A DNA stretch of 42,630 nucleotides from an uncultured Bacteroidota bacterium (lineage in GTDB: Bacteria; Bacteroidota; Bacteroidia; Bacteroidales; 4484-276). This document shows, in pieces, positions 9,516 through 18,082 of the stretch. The translations under genes were made by a program, and so were the position numbers. The DNA lies in assembly GCA_903944895.1 (NCBI GenBank), contig CAJATL010000057.1, positions 1 through 42,630 on the forward strand, written 5' to 3'. Positions within the stretch are counted from its first letter, which is position 1. The number at the start of each line of letters is the position of its first letter. The notes under the pieces were generated by a model. That model saw only the letters and a list, made by a program, of their open reading frames with translations, was not told where the DNA came from and searched no databases.

Positions 9516-11582
9516 ATGGTTTTAGTTAAAAAACAGCTTACTTCTATACTTCTTTGGATTCTTCCTTTAACCTTTGTATTGTTTGGACTTTCATTCGACC
9601 GGGCAAAATACTCCAACGACCCCGAATACATTTACTTAATCAACGCACTGAGTATTTCAAAACTCAGGCCGGTTGGACATATTGATAACCCTGGCACCAC
9701 TGTGATGGAAATTGGGGCTGTTATTATCAATGTTACTTATTTTCTCAGCCCGTCAGGAGGCAAGGATTTAATGACCGATGTCCTCGAAAATCCTGACCGT
9801 TACATCGGAATTTTAAATGGAGCACTCATTTTTATTATCGCGTTCATTTTACTCTGGCTTGGATTAATCGTAGCAAAAAAGTCACAAAACCTCTGGGCAG
9901 GGCTTATCCTGCAGATTACACCATTTTTGTCCGTCACCATTCTGGAACAAGCATGGACAAAGGTTTCACCAGAACCATTGTTGATTTTTACAAGCCTGTT
10001 TTTATCAGGAATTTTGATCATTTATTATTTCGACGAAAACCGTAACCGCCGGCAGTACTTTTTACTTTTTGCACTGATTTCGGGATTTGGCCTCGCTACC
10101 AAAGCTACATTCCTGCCTGTTATCATAATTCCATTGTTACTGCTTCCCGGCTTTTATCGCAAATCCGGATATTTGTTTTTTGTGATTTTGATTTTTGTAA
10201 TTTTTACCCTCCCAGCCTGGCCCGAATATTCGAACATGTACACCTGGTACTACAACCTGGCTACCCACACCGGAATTTATGGAAGTGGCAATACAGGCAT
10301 GATTGACGCCAGCCAGTATCTTGTTTCGTTTGGAAAAATCATTCAAAACAACATCCATTTTTCGATTTTGCTTGGCGTTTCGATGGTTACAGTGATTTTC
10401 TTTTTTGCTTCGTCAAAAAACCGCCAAAATGTAAAAACATTACGCTTCAGGATTTTGATCAGCCTGGTGATTGCAAATGTTGCCGGAATTTTACTCGTTT
10501 CAAAACATTATCACGCCAACCATTATTTGGTCCCAGAACTTGCGCTAAGCGGCCTGACCATTTTTTTTATCATCGAAAATGTTAAAGATTTTATCACAAA
10601 AAAAAGTATCGGGAAATTTGCCATGCCCACTATTGTTGGGTTTTTGATAGTTTACCTTCCGGTGAATAATATCCCAACACTCAATAATTCTAAACAAGGT
10701 TATCGTGCAACAAACTCAGAATACGAACAAACAATGAAAATGATCGGGGAAAATTACAGCGATTACAAATGTGTTTATTTCTATCCCGTCTCGCTTAATA
10801 AATTCTCGGCACTGATGTTCGGCAACAGTTACTCCAAACGAAAAAACCTGAACGAAATCAGGACCTTGTACCCTGAAACAGTTTTTTACGACCACACCCA
10901 AAGCCTTTTTAATATTTGGGGTGCCCAGGCCGGAATCGAAGACATTTTAAAAACTTATGGCAATAAGATACTTTTGGTGGGTGGCCCGGTTTCGGACGAA
11001 TCAAAGGATGATAACCAAAAAGCCGCCGAAATCACAAATTCCGGCTTTCCGATAAAACCCGTTTATCAGGGAAGGACACAAGCCATCTGGGTTTTCGACA
11101 CTGTAGCTTATCAAACACTACAAAAACAACAACCCGCCAATTCCTTTGAACTTCACCTCGACATGGAAACTCCGGAAGACCAGCAGGCGTATGTTTCGAG
11201 TGGCAAACATTTATTTACAATTAACAATACACGCAGCAGCGAAATGGCCAGATCAGGCCGCAATTCGATAAAACTCGATAAAAATCAGCAGTTTTCGTTA
11301 GACTATACTTTGGAAAATGCCAAACCCGGCGACAATTATAAAATTAAAATATGGCGTTACTCCGGGAATAATGATGGTTTCCTGGTAGTTTCGTCAAACC
11401 CGTCATCCTTTTTCTATCAGCAAAACAGCGAAGCCATTAAAACAGACGATAAAGGCTGGAAACTTATCCAGTTGATTTTTACGATCCCCGAAAACATAGA
11501 TAATAAACCGATTAAAATGTATGTTTGGAACAGCGGCTCATCCGAAATGTATTTTGATGATCTGACCATTGAAAAAAAATAG
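9516..11582 (+). CDS. GT-C-like multi-membrane glycosyltransferase with C-terminal jelly-roll-like domain
   Basis: A 688-residue protein whose first ~380 residues are a run of hydrophobic helices typical of GT-C (GT39/ArnT-like) enzymes, which use polyprenyl-phosphate sugars on the periplasmic side. An acidic residue pair follows the first helix (FDRAKYSNDPEYIYL), the place of the catalytic Asp in this superfamily. From about residue 544 to the end is a soluble domain (FELHLDMETP to YFDDLTIEK) with the strand pattern and closing W..G/S..YFDD motif of carbohydrate-binding jelly rolls. Together these suggest a membrane glycosyltransferase with a periplasmic sugar-binding tail. It opens the glycan locus; the GT2 gene follows after 26 bases. 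The exact family assignment is uncertain. Confidence 0.72.
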   Translation: MVLVKKQLTSILLWILPLTFVLFGLSFDRAKYSNDPEYIYLINALSISKLRPVGHIDNPGTTVMEIGAVIINVTYFLSPSGGKDLMTDVLENPDRYIGILNGALIFIIAFILLWLGLIVAKKSQNLWAGLILQITPFLSVTILEQAWTKVSPEPLLIFTSLFLSGILIIYYFDENRNRRQYFLLFALISGFGLATKATFLPVIIIPLLLLPGFYRKSGYLFFVILIFVIFTLPAWPEYSNMYTWYYNLATHTGIYGSGNTGMIDASQYLVSFGKIIQNNIHFSILLGVSMVTVIFFFASSKNRQNVKTLRFRILISLVIANVAGILLVSKHYHANHYLVPELALSGLTIFFIIENVKDFITKKSIGKFAMPTIVGFLIVYLPVNNIPTLNNSKQGYRATNSEYEQTMKMIGENYSDYKCVYFYPVSLNKFSALMFGNSYSKRKNLNEIRTLYPETVFYDHTQSLFNIWGAQAGIEDILKTYGNKILLVGGPVSDESKDDNQKAAEITNSGFPIKPVYQGRTQAIWVFDTVAYQTLQKQQPANSFELHLDMETPEDQQAYVSSGKHLFTINNTRSSEMARSGRNSIKLDKNQQFSLDYTLENAKPGDNYKIKIWRYSGNNDGFLVVSSNPSSFFYQQNSEAIKTDDKGWKLIQLIFTIPENIDNKPIKMYVWNSGSSEMYFDDLTIEKK

Positions 11583-11608
11583 TTATTCTTGCTCAAAATT
11601 GCAATATC

Positions 11609-12355
11609 ATGATAAATAACAAAAAAATAGTTGTAGTACTTCCGGCTTACAATGCAGAGTTTACAATAAAACAAACCTACGACGAAATCCCACTCGACAT
11701 TGTTGACGAAGTTGTTCTGGTTGACGACAACAGCAGGGATAATACCATCGAAGTAGGCAGGCAAATCGGGATCAGGCATATTATTAAACATGATAATAAT
11801 AAAGGCTACGGCGGGAATCAAAAAACCTGCTACGACAAAGCTGTTGCACTTGGCGGAGATATTGTAATCATGCTTCACCCCGATTACCAGTACACGCCCA
11901 AACTCATCCATTCGATGGCTTACCTTATCGCCAACGATGTTTACCCGGTTGTGCTTGGCTCACGGATTCTGGGCAACAGCGCGCTGCGTGGCGGGATGCC
12001 GATGATAAAATACGTTTCGAACCGTTTCCTTACTTTGATTCAAAATATTCTCATCGGCCAGAAACTATCCGAATATCACACCGGTTACAGGGCTTTTTCG
12101 CGTGAAGTGCTCTTAAAAATCAATTATCAGATCAATTCTGATAATTTTGTTTTCGACAATCAGATGCTTTCACAGATATTCTACGCTGGTTTCAACATTG
12201 CCGAAATCACCTGCCCTACAAAGTATTTCCCGGAGGCCTCTTCAATAAATCTGAAAAACAGCACTATTTACGCTTTTGGAGTACTCAAAACTTCTTTTAT
12301 CCATTTCTTTAACAGGATAGGATTAATTAAATCGAAAATGTACCAACAAGTTTAA
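11609..12355 (+). CDS. Family 2 glycosyltransferase (polyprenyl-phosphate sugar synthase-like)
   Basis: A 248-residue GT-A fold enzyme without clear membrane segments. The N-terminus has the GT2 nucleotide-binding pattern VVLPAYNAE and VVLVDDNSRDNT, followed by NNKGYGGNQKTCYDKAV. The usual DxD is represented by HPDYQYTPK, and GSRILG and YHTGYRAFSRE match the DPM1/GT2 class that charges dolichyl- or undecaprenyl-phosphate with a sugar. It lies between two GT-C proteins, three bases before the next start, so it may supply their lipid-linked donor. The sugar cannot be read from the sequence. Confidence 0.85.
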   Translation: MINNKKIVVVLPAYNAEFTIKQTYDEIPLDIVDEVVLVDDNSRDNTIEVGRQIGIRHIIKHDNNKGYGGNQKTCYDKAVALGGDIVIMLHPDYQYTPKLIHSMAYLIANDVYPVVLGSRILGNSALRGGMPMIKYVSNRFLTLIQNILIGQKLSEYHTGYRAFSREVLLKINYQINSDNFVFDNQMLSQIFYAGFNIAEITCPTKYFPEASSINLKNSTIYAFGVLKTSFIHFFNRIGLIKSKMYQQV

Positions 12356-12358
12356 GTT

Positions 12359-13810
12359 ATGGTTTTTAAGAAATTCGGGATAACCAGAAAACTTCATCAA
12401 TTCTTTAAAAAAACAAGGGGACTAATCGAACGTATTGGCTTTTCGAGAATAGCCATCATACTTGTTTTGGTGATTATTGTCAGGTTCGATTACAAACTCA
12501 ACCTCTGGAATACAACCACAAACGTTATTGCTCAGGATGTTAACGCATTTTATGCTTATCTGCCGTCTGTTTTTATCTATAACGACCTCACGCTTGGCTA
12601 CCTGCACGATGGAGCAAATGTTGGCGATCAGTTAGTTACCTGGCCAAAAACAACTCCGGAAGGCAAAAAAGTGATTACTGCAAGTATGGGAATGTCGTAC
12701 CTGTATTTTCCGTTTTTTTTGGTTTCACACGTTTACGCTCATCTCACTGGCGCTGCAGTTACAGGCTACTCGCCACCTTACCGTTTTGCGATAATTTTTG
12801 CCAATGTTTTTTTTCTTGCTTTGGGGTTGTTTTATCTTAGAAAGCTGCTTTTGAAGTATTTTTCCGATTTTGTAACAGCTATTGTTTTGATAATTTTACC
12901 GCTCACCACCAACATGCTGTGGTACATCGCAGTCGAATCGGGCATGTCGCATGTTTTTAGCTTTGCGCTGATAACAGTTTTCGTTTATCTTTTCGATAGG
13001 TGGTATGAACAACCAACTTTTAAAGATACTTTTCTGATTGGGATGCTGGCAGGTTTAATAGCTTTGATACGACCCACCAATATCCTGATTTTGTTGTTGT
13101 TTTTCCTTTGGAATGTAAAAAGCTGGAAAGAATTTATCGAAAGGGTGTTGTTTTTTCTAAAAAAATGGCCTCATGTGCTTTTGATGATCGTGGCCTTCTT
13201 CATTTTCTGGATTCCACAATTTATGTATTGGAAATTACAAACCGGTCAATATCTTTACTATTCTTACCCCGACGATCAGGGATTCTTCTTCACAAACCCA
13301 CAAATCTGGAACAACCTTTTCTCCTGGCGGAAAGGCTGGCTGCTTTACACACCTGTAATGATTTTTGCGTTAATAGGAATTCCGATGCTTTGGAAACAAG
13401 TTCACAAATTCTTTCTTCCGGTTTTGATTTTTATTACAGTTTTCATCTACGTTACCTCATCCTGGTGGGACTGGTGGTATGGCGGAGGTTTTGGAATCCG
13501 TGCATACATCGATATTTACGGGGTTTTAGCCATTCCGATGGCAGCGTTTTTAACCTGGGCCTTTGCTATAAAAAAACTGTATTACCAACTGGCCATTTTT
13601 ACCTTATTTTTTTTGATAACGGCACGCAGCACTTTCCATTATTTCCAGTATCATTACGGTGCCTGCCACTGGACCAGCATGACCAAAGAATCTTTTTTCG
13701 ATTCGTTCTGGCGCGTAACGCCATCCGAGAAATTCAAAGACCTGATCAGAGACCCTGATTATGAATTAGCCCGGAAAGGAATTTATAAATACGAGGATGA
13801 GAAGAAGTAG
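12359..13810 (+). CDS. Multi-membrane GT-C-like protein (paralogue of 15281-16666)
   Basis: A 483-residue integral membrane protein with about 10-11 predicted helices. An aspartate-bearing first periplasmic loop (VIAQDVNAFYAYLPSVFIYND) resembles the catalytic loop of GT-C enzymes. Other conserved blocks are LTTNMLWY, LIRPTNILILLLF, YYSYPDDQGFFF, SWRKGWLLYTPVM and SSWWDWWYGGGFGIRAYID. It is about 60% identical by eye over its length to the gene at 15281-16666, so the two are a duplication. It is translationally close to the GT2 gene upstream (three-base gap). A role as a lipid-linked-sugar-dependent glycosyltransferase is inferred from topology and context. Confidence 0.75.
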   Translation: MVFKKFGITRKLHQFFKKTRGLIERIGFSRIAIILVLVIIVRFDYKLNLWNTTTNVIAQDVNAFYAYLPSVFIYNDLTLGYLHDGANVGDQLVTWPKTTPEGKKVITASMGMSYLYFPFFLVSHVYAHLTGAAVTGYSPPYRFAIIFANVFFLALGLFYLRKLLLKYFSDFVTAIVLIILPLTTNMLWYIAVESGMSHVFSFALITVFVYLFDRWYEQPTFKDTFLIGMLAGLIALIRPTNILILLLFFLWNVKSWKEFIERVLFFLKKWPHVLLMIVAFFIFWIPQFMYWKLQTGQYLYYSYPDDQGFFFTNPQIWNNLFSWRKGWLLYTPVMIFALIGIPMLWKQVHKFFLPVLIFITVFIYVTSSWWDWWYGGGFGIRAYIDIYGVLAIPMAAFLTWAFAIKKLYYQLAIFTLFFLITARSTFHYFQYHYGACHWTSMTKESFFDSFWRVTPSEKFKDLIRDPDYELARKGIYKYEDEKK

Positions 13811-13866
13811 GCAGTCGCCAGTTGCCAGTCGGCAGTTTGCAGTCAGCAGGTGTCAGATGGCAGTTT
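13811..13866. repeat. Degenerate GCAGT(C/T)NNCAGT tandem repeat
   Basis: Starts on the base after the upstream TAG and repeats a degenerate ~7-8 base unit around GCAGTCGCCAGTTGCCAGTC. A related tract follows the stop of the UbiD gene at 42568-42597. It has no coding sense. The 171 bases between the GT-C gene and the acetyltransferase hold this tract, the TGCGCT-type tract and nothing else I recognise. Confidence 0.75.
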
Positions 13867-13955
13867 TTGTTAACCACAATAGGCACTTTTGTAGATTCAA
13901 ATAATCAAATTTCAAATTTCAATTACCTACAGATTCAGGCAATGCCCTTTGCCTT

Positions 13956-13983
13956 TTTCCCTCTGCGCTCTGCGCTTTGCGCT
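13956..13983. repeat. TCTGCGCTCTGCGCTTTGCGC-type low-complexity repeat
   Basis: A CTCTGCGCTCTGCGCTTTGCGC tract ends at the stop codon of the reverse acetyltransferase gene. A close relative lies at 38649-38672. Confidence 0.6.
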
Positions 13984-14848
13984 AGTAAGCATCAAAATCA
14001 AGATTCATAAATTTTAAACTCGCAGCATCCAGCGACAATCCGCTTTCGGAGAGGTCTCTGAAAATTAAATTTAAAGGTGAGGGTTTGAACCGATTGGGAA
14101 AATCGAAGTAAAGCGTGTTTTTCCAGTTTAAGCCTTCATCAACGCCCATCCAGATTTTGTTAGGATTTGCTGATAAAGATGATTTGCCCAGGTTTTTTAT
14201 CTTTTCCGAAAATAACGAAGCCGGGAAATACCCGATGATTGCTTTGATCCCGTAATTTCCGGTAGGCGCCAAAACCACAAAGTGATCTTTTTGCTGTTTG
14301 ATTTCATAATTAAGTTTTGGATTGTTCAGCCTCCATTCGAGCATTTCCTTATCCCAAAATCGCTCATAACCCTGGCTTTTTTGGAGGTTTACCGGAAATT
14401 TTCCTGCACCGATTTTCACCGACAGCGGCATGACCAACTTAAATTTCAGATTTTTCAAAAAACCCGGAGTGCTGTTTGCGTTGGCAACGCCAATTACAAA
14501 TTGATAACCCTGCCTGAGGGCATATTCATAGGTTTTATCGGCCAGGATGGTGAACAACTTTTTCCCGCGATGATCGGGATGGGTGGCTGTATTCAGCGAA
14601 AGCAAACCTTTTACCTTTTTCCCGCCAAACGTGGCAACCAAGGGTTGGGTCACATAATGTGCGGCAAGCGTGTTTCCTGCAAATGCATTAAATCCAACGG
14701 CCTTTCCCACAGGATTAAGGTTGTATTCCCAATTTACAAATGCCGGTGTAAACCCGGTCGTTTCACCAAAAACCAGGGTGAGCAGGTTTGCAATATTATC
14801 AATTCCTGTGGTGGTTAAATCCAGTAATTCAAATCTGTAATCATTCAT
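13982..14848 (-). CDS. GNAT-family acetyltransferase
   Basis: A 288-residue soluble protein. The acetyl-CoA binding motif A of GNAT enzymes is visible as LLSLNTATHPDHRGKKLFTIL (about 82-102), followed by YEYALRQGYQFVIGVANANS, the usual helix and strand before the substrate half. The C-terminal ~120 residues are a second, less typical lobe, as in GNAT proteins found in polysaccharide loci. It is the only reverse gene inside the glycan locus and has its own exact -7 box (14872-14879), so it is regulated separately. N-acylation of an amino sugar is plausible from context, but the substrate is unknown. Confidence 0.75.
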   Translation of the reverse strand: MNDYRFELLDLTTTGIDNIANLLTLVFGETTGFTPAFVNWEYNLNPVGKAVGFNAFAGNTLAAHYVTQPLVATFGGKKVKGLLSLNTATHPDHRGKKLFTILADKTYEYALRQGYQFVIGVANANSTPGFLKNLKFKLVMPLSVKIGAGKFPVNLQKSQGYERFWDKEMLEWRLNNPKLNYEIKQQKDHFVVLAPTGNYGIKAIIGYFPASLFSEKIKNLGKSSLSANPNKIWMGVDEGLNWKNTLYFDFPNRFKPSPLNLIFRDLSESGLSLDAASLKFMNLDFDAY

Positions 14849-14871
14849 ATTATCAGGTTTATTATTGATCG

Positions 14872-14879
14872 CAAAACTA
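14872..14879 (-). promoter_or_regulatory. -7 promoter box for the acetyltransferase
   Basis: The reverse strand reads TAGTTTTG, an exact TAnnTTTG match, about 24 bases upstream of the ATG at 14848. Confidence 0.5.
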
Positions 14880-14950
14880 AACGAAATTCTTAAACCGGAA
14901 AATCCATTTTACAGTAATCGCCCGATGGAAAAAAGAGCGTAAACGCCATA

Positions 14951-15208
14951 GCCGTCAGGTTAAGAAATAATGACAATGTTTGTTTTGGAAGAGAATCCAT
15001 AGCCCAGGGCTTCAGCCCTGGGTTAAAATAGACGGGATGCCTTTTATGGTAGGTCGTTTACGAGCTTCAACCAACAAGGATGGCTTTAGTGGCAATAAGG
15101 GCGTAAACGCCCTGCCATCATAAAGTTGGGGATTCAAATAATCCCAATCCACCAATTGGCGGATTAGGCTATGCAAAACCTGAAAAATCCCGGCATTAAC
15201 GTGACGGC
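14951..15208. repeat. Structured dispersed repeat, copy B (~258 bp)
   Basis: Homologous along its length to 4342-4590. Terminal inverted repeats are GCCGTCAGGTTAA (14951-14963) and TTAACGTGACGGC (15196-15208), with one mismatch. Hairpin 1 (15003-15022) and hairpin 3 (15098-15113) are identical to copy A. Hairpin 2 (15051-15066) has a stem mutation but keeps the CGTTTACG apex. Hairpin 4 is replaced by an unrelated palindrome, AATCCACCAATTGGCGGATT (15146-15165). The closing stem CATAG/CTATG is partly kept. The interval 14849-15280 otherwise holds only the acetyltransferase promoter and short leader sequence. Confidence 0.85.
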
Positions 15209-15280
15209 ATGGGCAATCGGCACTTGAGGAATAATCTTACCTTTGCCCGTAAAATTTCATCAGGCACAAAACGTCAAAAC

Positions 15281-16666
15281 ATGAGGAGATTCAGCAAATC
15301 CAAAATTGCCCTGTTCATTGTAATACTGCTGGTGTTTGCCATTGATAATAATCTTGGATTATGGCGCAGCAATACCAGGGTGATTATTAATGATGTTTGT
15401 GCCTATTACGCCTATTTGCCTGCCCTTTTTATTTACAACGACCCCGAACTAAAAACACTGCATGAAGGGAAAATTGGTGATCAGTTTATTCTTTGGCCAA
15501 AGGTTACTCCCGAAGGAAAAAATGTGATTACGTCAAGCTCAGGCATGGCAATTCTATATTTCCCGTTTTTTATTGCCGCACATGCAGCAGCCGGTGTTTT
15601 TGATTTTTCGGCAACAGGTTACAGCCTGCCCTATCGCTATGGCCTCATGCTGAGTTCGCTGTTTTATCTGGCCGTTGGTTTATTCTTTCTCAGGAAATTA
15701 TTAATAAAATATTTTGTTGAATGGGTCACCGCCATTGTAATTGTGGTGATTCCACTTACCACAAATATGTTGTGGTACACCGTGGTCGAATCGCCTATGT
15801 CGCACGTTTATAGTTTTTCGCTCATTTCGGCATTTCTTTTCCTGACCGATCGCTGGCTTGAAAAAATCACCATTTCAAAAACCCTATTATTGGGCTTGCT
15901 GGCAGGATTAATTGTACTGATAAGGCCAACGAATATCCTGGTTTTACTGCTTTTCATTTTCTGGAATATTAAAAATTCTGCTGAAATGAAGGTGAGATTC
16001 CAGCTATTTTTAAAATATTGGAAGTTGATAGTTTTGATGATTGCAGCTTTTATCCTTGTTTGGATTCCGCAAATGCTGTATTGGAAAATGCAAACCGGCC
16101 AAAATATTTATTACTCCTATCCCGACGATCAGGGCTTTTTCTTTGGAAATCCTCAAATCATTGGCACTTTGTTTTCATGGCGAAAAGGCTGGTTGCTTTA
16201 CACCCCGGTGATGATTTTTGCCATGATCGGAATCTGGTTTTTATGGAAAAATTATCGGGGGTTCTTTTTGCCGGTTACCATTTTTACGGTTTTCGCCGTT
16301 TATGTAACTTCGTCATGGTGGGACTGGTGGTACGGTGGAAGCTTTGGATTGCGCGCCTATATTGATTTTTATGGGATTTTTGCCATTCCAATGGCAGCAT
16401 TTTTAAGCTGGATTTTGCGTCAACGAAAAGTAGCACGGATTTTACTTTTGTCTGTTTTTATTCTGGTTGCTTTGCAGAGTACTTTTCATCATGTTCAGTA
16501 TCATTACAGAGCCATTCATTGGATGGCAATGACCAAAGAGGCTTATCTGGATTCTTTCTGGCGCATCAGGCCATCCGAAAAATTTAATGAGCTGATCAGG
16601 GAGCCGGATTATCAACTAGCCCGGAAAGGAATTTACAGGTATGCTGAAAAACCAAAAGCCGAGTAA
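15281..16666 (+). CDS. Multi-membrane GT-C-like protein (paralogue of 12359-13810)
   Basis: The open frame reaches back to an ATG at 15209, but that codon touches the end of repeat copy B. The ATG at 15281 (MRRFSKSKIALF) aligns with the paralogue just before the first helix, so it is preferred and gives 461 residues. Like its paralogue it has about 10-11 helices, an early loop VIINDVCAYYAYLPALFIYND, the YYSYPDDQGFFF and SWRKGWLLYTPVM blocks, and SSWWDWWYGGSFGLRAYID. These shared Asp-, Trp- and Arg-rich loops probably form the active site facing the periplasm. Predicted role: transfer of a sugar from a lipid carrier, by analogy with GT-C enzymes. Confidence 0.75.
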   Translation: MRRFSKSKIALFIVILLVFAIDNNLGLWRSNTRVIINDVCAYYAYLPALFIYNDPELKTLHEGKIGDQFILWPKVTPEGKNVITSSSGMAILYFPFFIAAHAAAGVFDFSATGYSLPYRYGLMLSSLFYLAVGLFFLRKLLIKYFVEWVTAIVIVVIPLTTNMLWYTVVESPMSHVYSFSLISAFLFLTDRWLEKITISKTLLLGLLAGLIVLIRPTNILVLLLFIFWNIKNSAEMKVRFQLFLKYWKLIVLMIAAFILVWIPQMLYWKMQTGQNIYYSYPDDQGFFFGNPQIIGTLFSWRKGWLLYTPVMIFAMIGIWFLWKNYRGFFLPVTIFTVFAVYVTSSWWDWWYGGSFGLRAYIDFYGIFAIPMAAFLSWILRQRKVARILLLSVFILVALQSTFHHVQYHYRAIHWMAMTKEAYLDSFWRIRPSEKFNELIREPDYQLARKGIYRYAEKPKAE

Positions 16667-16762
16667 CTCAAACCGACATTTTTGATTAAGCATATCCGAA
16701 AACATGAATATCATCGTTTTAAGCATTAAAACTAATTTTGACGATCGAAAAACTTCTGAATA

Positions 16763-17713
16763 ATGTATAAAGACAACAAAATAGCAGTGGTCATTCCAAC
16801 TTTCAAAGCCGAAAATCATCTTGCGGATGTAATCGGTGGTTTACCTGGCTGGATCGACCATATTATCGTTGTTGACGATGCCTGCCCCAGGCAATCCGGC
16901 GATATTGCCCACAAAATATCATCAGGCAATGATAAAATTATTGTCGTTCGCCACGAGGTAAATCAGGGTGTAGGAGGCGCGGTAATTACCGGTTACAAAA
17001 AATCGCTGGAACTCGGGTGCGACATCACCTGTAAAATGGATAGCGACGACCAGATGGACCCGGCTTACCTTGCCAGTCTCGTCAATCCGCTTATCGAAGG
17101 TATCGCCGGCTACGCAAAAGGCAACCGTTTTGTCGATTTCAAAGCCCTGCGCTCGATGCCAACTCTCCGGCTCATGGGAAACAGCGCACTTTCGTTTACC
17201 GTTAAAGCCTGCTCAGGTTACTGGAATATCATGGATCCTACAAATGGTTACACTGCAATCAGCACATCGGCTTTGGAAAAACTAAACCTGGACAAAATCG
17301 CTAAACGTTACTTTTTCGAAACCGACATGCTCATCAGCCTGAATATTCACAACACAGTAATTAAAGACGTGCCGATTCCTGCCCGTTACGGCAACGAAAA
17401 AAGCTCGCTCAGCATCAGGAATACAATGACCAGGTTCCCGTATTTATTGATGAAAGGCCTCACCAAAAGGTTTATTCTCAAATACCTGATTTACGATTTT
17501 AACATGGCTTCGATTTACGTGCTCGTGGGTGGCCCAATGTTGCTTTGGGGCGCCATTTACGGAATTGTAAAATGGATCGAAAACACCGTGCATCATGTGG
17601 CAACACCCACGGGAACCATCATGCTTTCGGTTTTGCCACTCATTCTGGGCACACAATTTATTATCGCTGCCATCAACATTGATATTAACTCGGTTCCAAA
17701 AAACAACAAATGA
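16763..17713 (+). CDS. Family 2 glycosyltransferase with C-terminal membrane segments (GtrB/DPM-like)
   Basis: A 316-residue enzyme with a GT-A domain (1-220): AVVIPTFKAE, IIVVDDACP, NQGVGGAVITGYKKS, the metal-binding KMDSDDQMDP and MDPTNGYTAIS. Two hydrophobic segments near residues 250-305 anchor it, the layout of GtrB and of polyprenyl-phosphate hexose synthases. Such enzymes load a nucleotide sugar onto undecaprenyl phosphate at the cytoplasmic face. Its stop overlaps the start of the next gene by four bases (ATGA), coupling it to the small membrane protein, a candidate flippase. The donor sugar is unknown. Confidence 0.87.
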   Translation: MYKDNKIAVVIPTFKAENHLADVIGGLPGWIDHIIVVDDACPRQSGDIAHKISSGNDKIIVVRHEVNQGVGGAVITGYKKSLELGCDITCKMDSDDQMDPAYLASLVNPLIEGIAGYAKGNRFVDFKALRSMPTLRLMGNSALSFTVKACSGYWNIMDPTNGYTAISTSALEKLNLDKIAKRYFFETDMLISLNIHNTVIKDVPIPARYGNEKSSLSIRNTMTRFPYLLMKGLTKRFILKYLIYDFNMASIYVLVGGPMLLWGAIYGIVKWIENTVHHVATPTGTIMLSVLPLILGTQFIIAAINIDINSVPKNNK

Positions 17714-18078
17714 TAAAAACGGTATTACTGGCAATTTCAACCACTTTGCTCATCACTTCAGGGCAGGTACTCTGGAAAATCGGCATCCAGAAGGCCGGTG
17801 GATTTTACCTTCCCGATCAAAGCATCATCGGAAATTTATTCAGGATACTTTTTAATGGCTGGGTTTTTTCGGGTTTTGTGGTTTATGCCATTGCCACAGG
17901 TTTTTTCATGTGGCTCATCTCGAAATTCGACATCAGCCTCATTATCCCGATTACCAGCGTGGCATTTATTTATTCGCTGCTCGCCGGATACTTCATTTTT
18001 GGTGAGCAAATCAGCTTGTACCGGGTTTTTGGCGTGTTGCTCATAATCGCCGGGGTATTTTTTGTGGTAAAAAATTAG
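17710..18078 (+). CDS. Small four-helix EamA/SMR-like membrane protein, candidate lipid-sugar flippase
   Basis: A 122-residue protein with four hydrophobic helices (about 3-21, 44-65, 72-92, 100-120). The N-terminal ITSGQVLWKIGIQKAGG and the FDISLIIPITSVAFIYSLLAGYFIFGEQ block are typical of the EamA/small-multidrug-resistance fold, which includes ArnE/ArnF, the flippase subunits for undecaprenyl-phosphate-aminoarabinose. Translational coupling to a GT2 enzyme and the presence of GT-C proteins nearby favour a flippase role over drug efflux. No dimer partner gene is visible, so it may act as a homodimer. Confidence 0.75.
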   Translation: MIKTVLLAISTTLLITSGQVLWKIGIQKAGGFYLPDQSIIGNLFRILFNGWVFSGFVVYAIATGFFMWLISKFDISLIIPITSVAFIYSLLAGYFIFGEQISLYRVFGVLLIIAGVFFVVKN

Positions 18079-18082
18079 ATTG

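Noticed and set aside
13822-14010. Forward 62-codon frame after the first GT-C gene
   Set aside because: It is made of the GCAGT and TGCGCT low-complexity tracts.
15209-15280. Longer start for the second GT-C paralogue
   Set aside because: The ATG touches the end of repeat copy B and the added residues have no counterpart in the paralogue.
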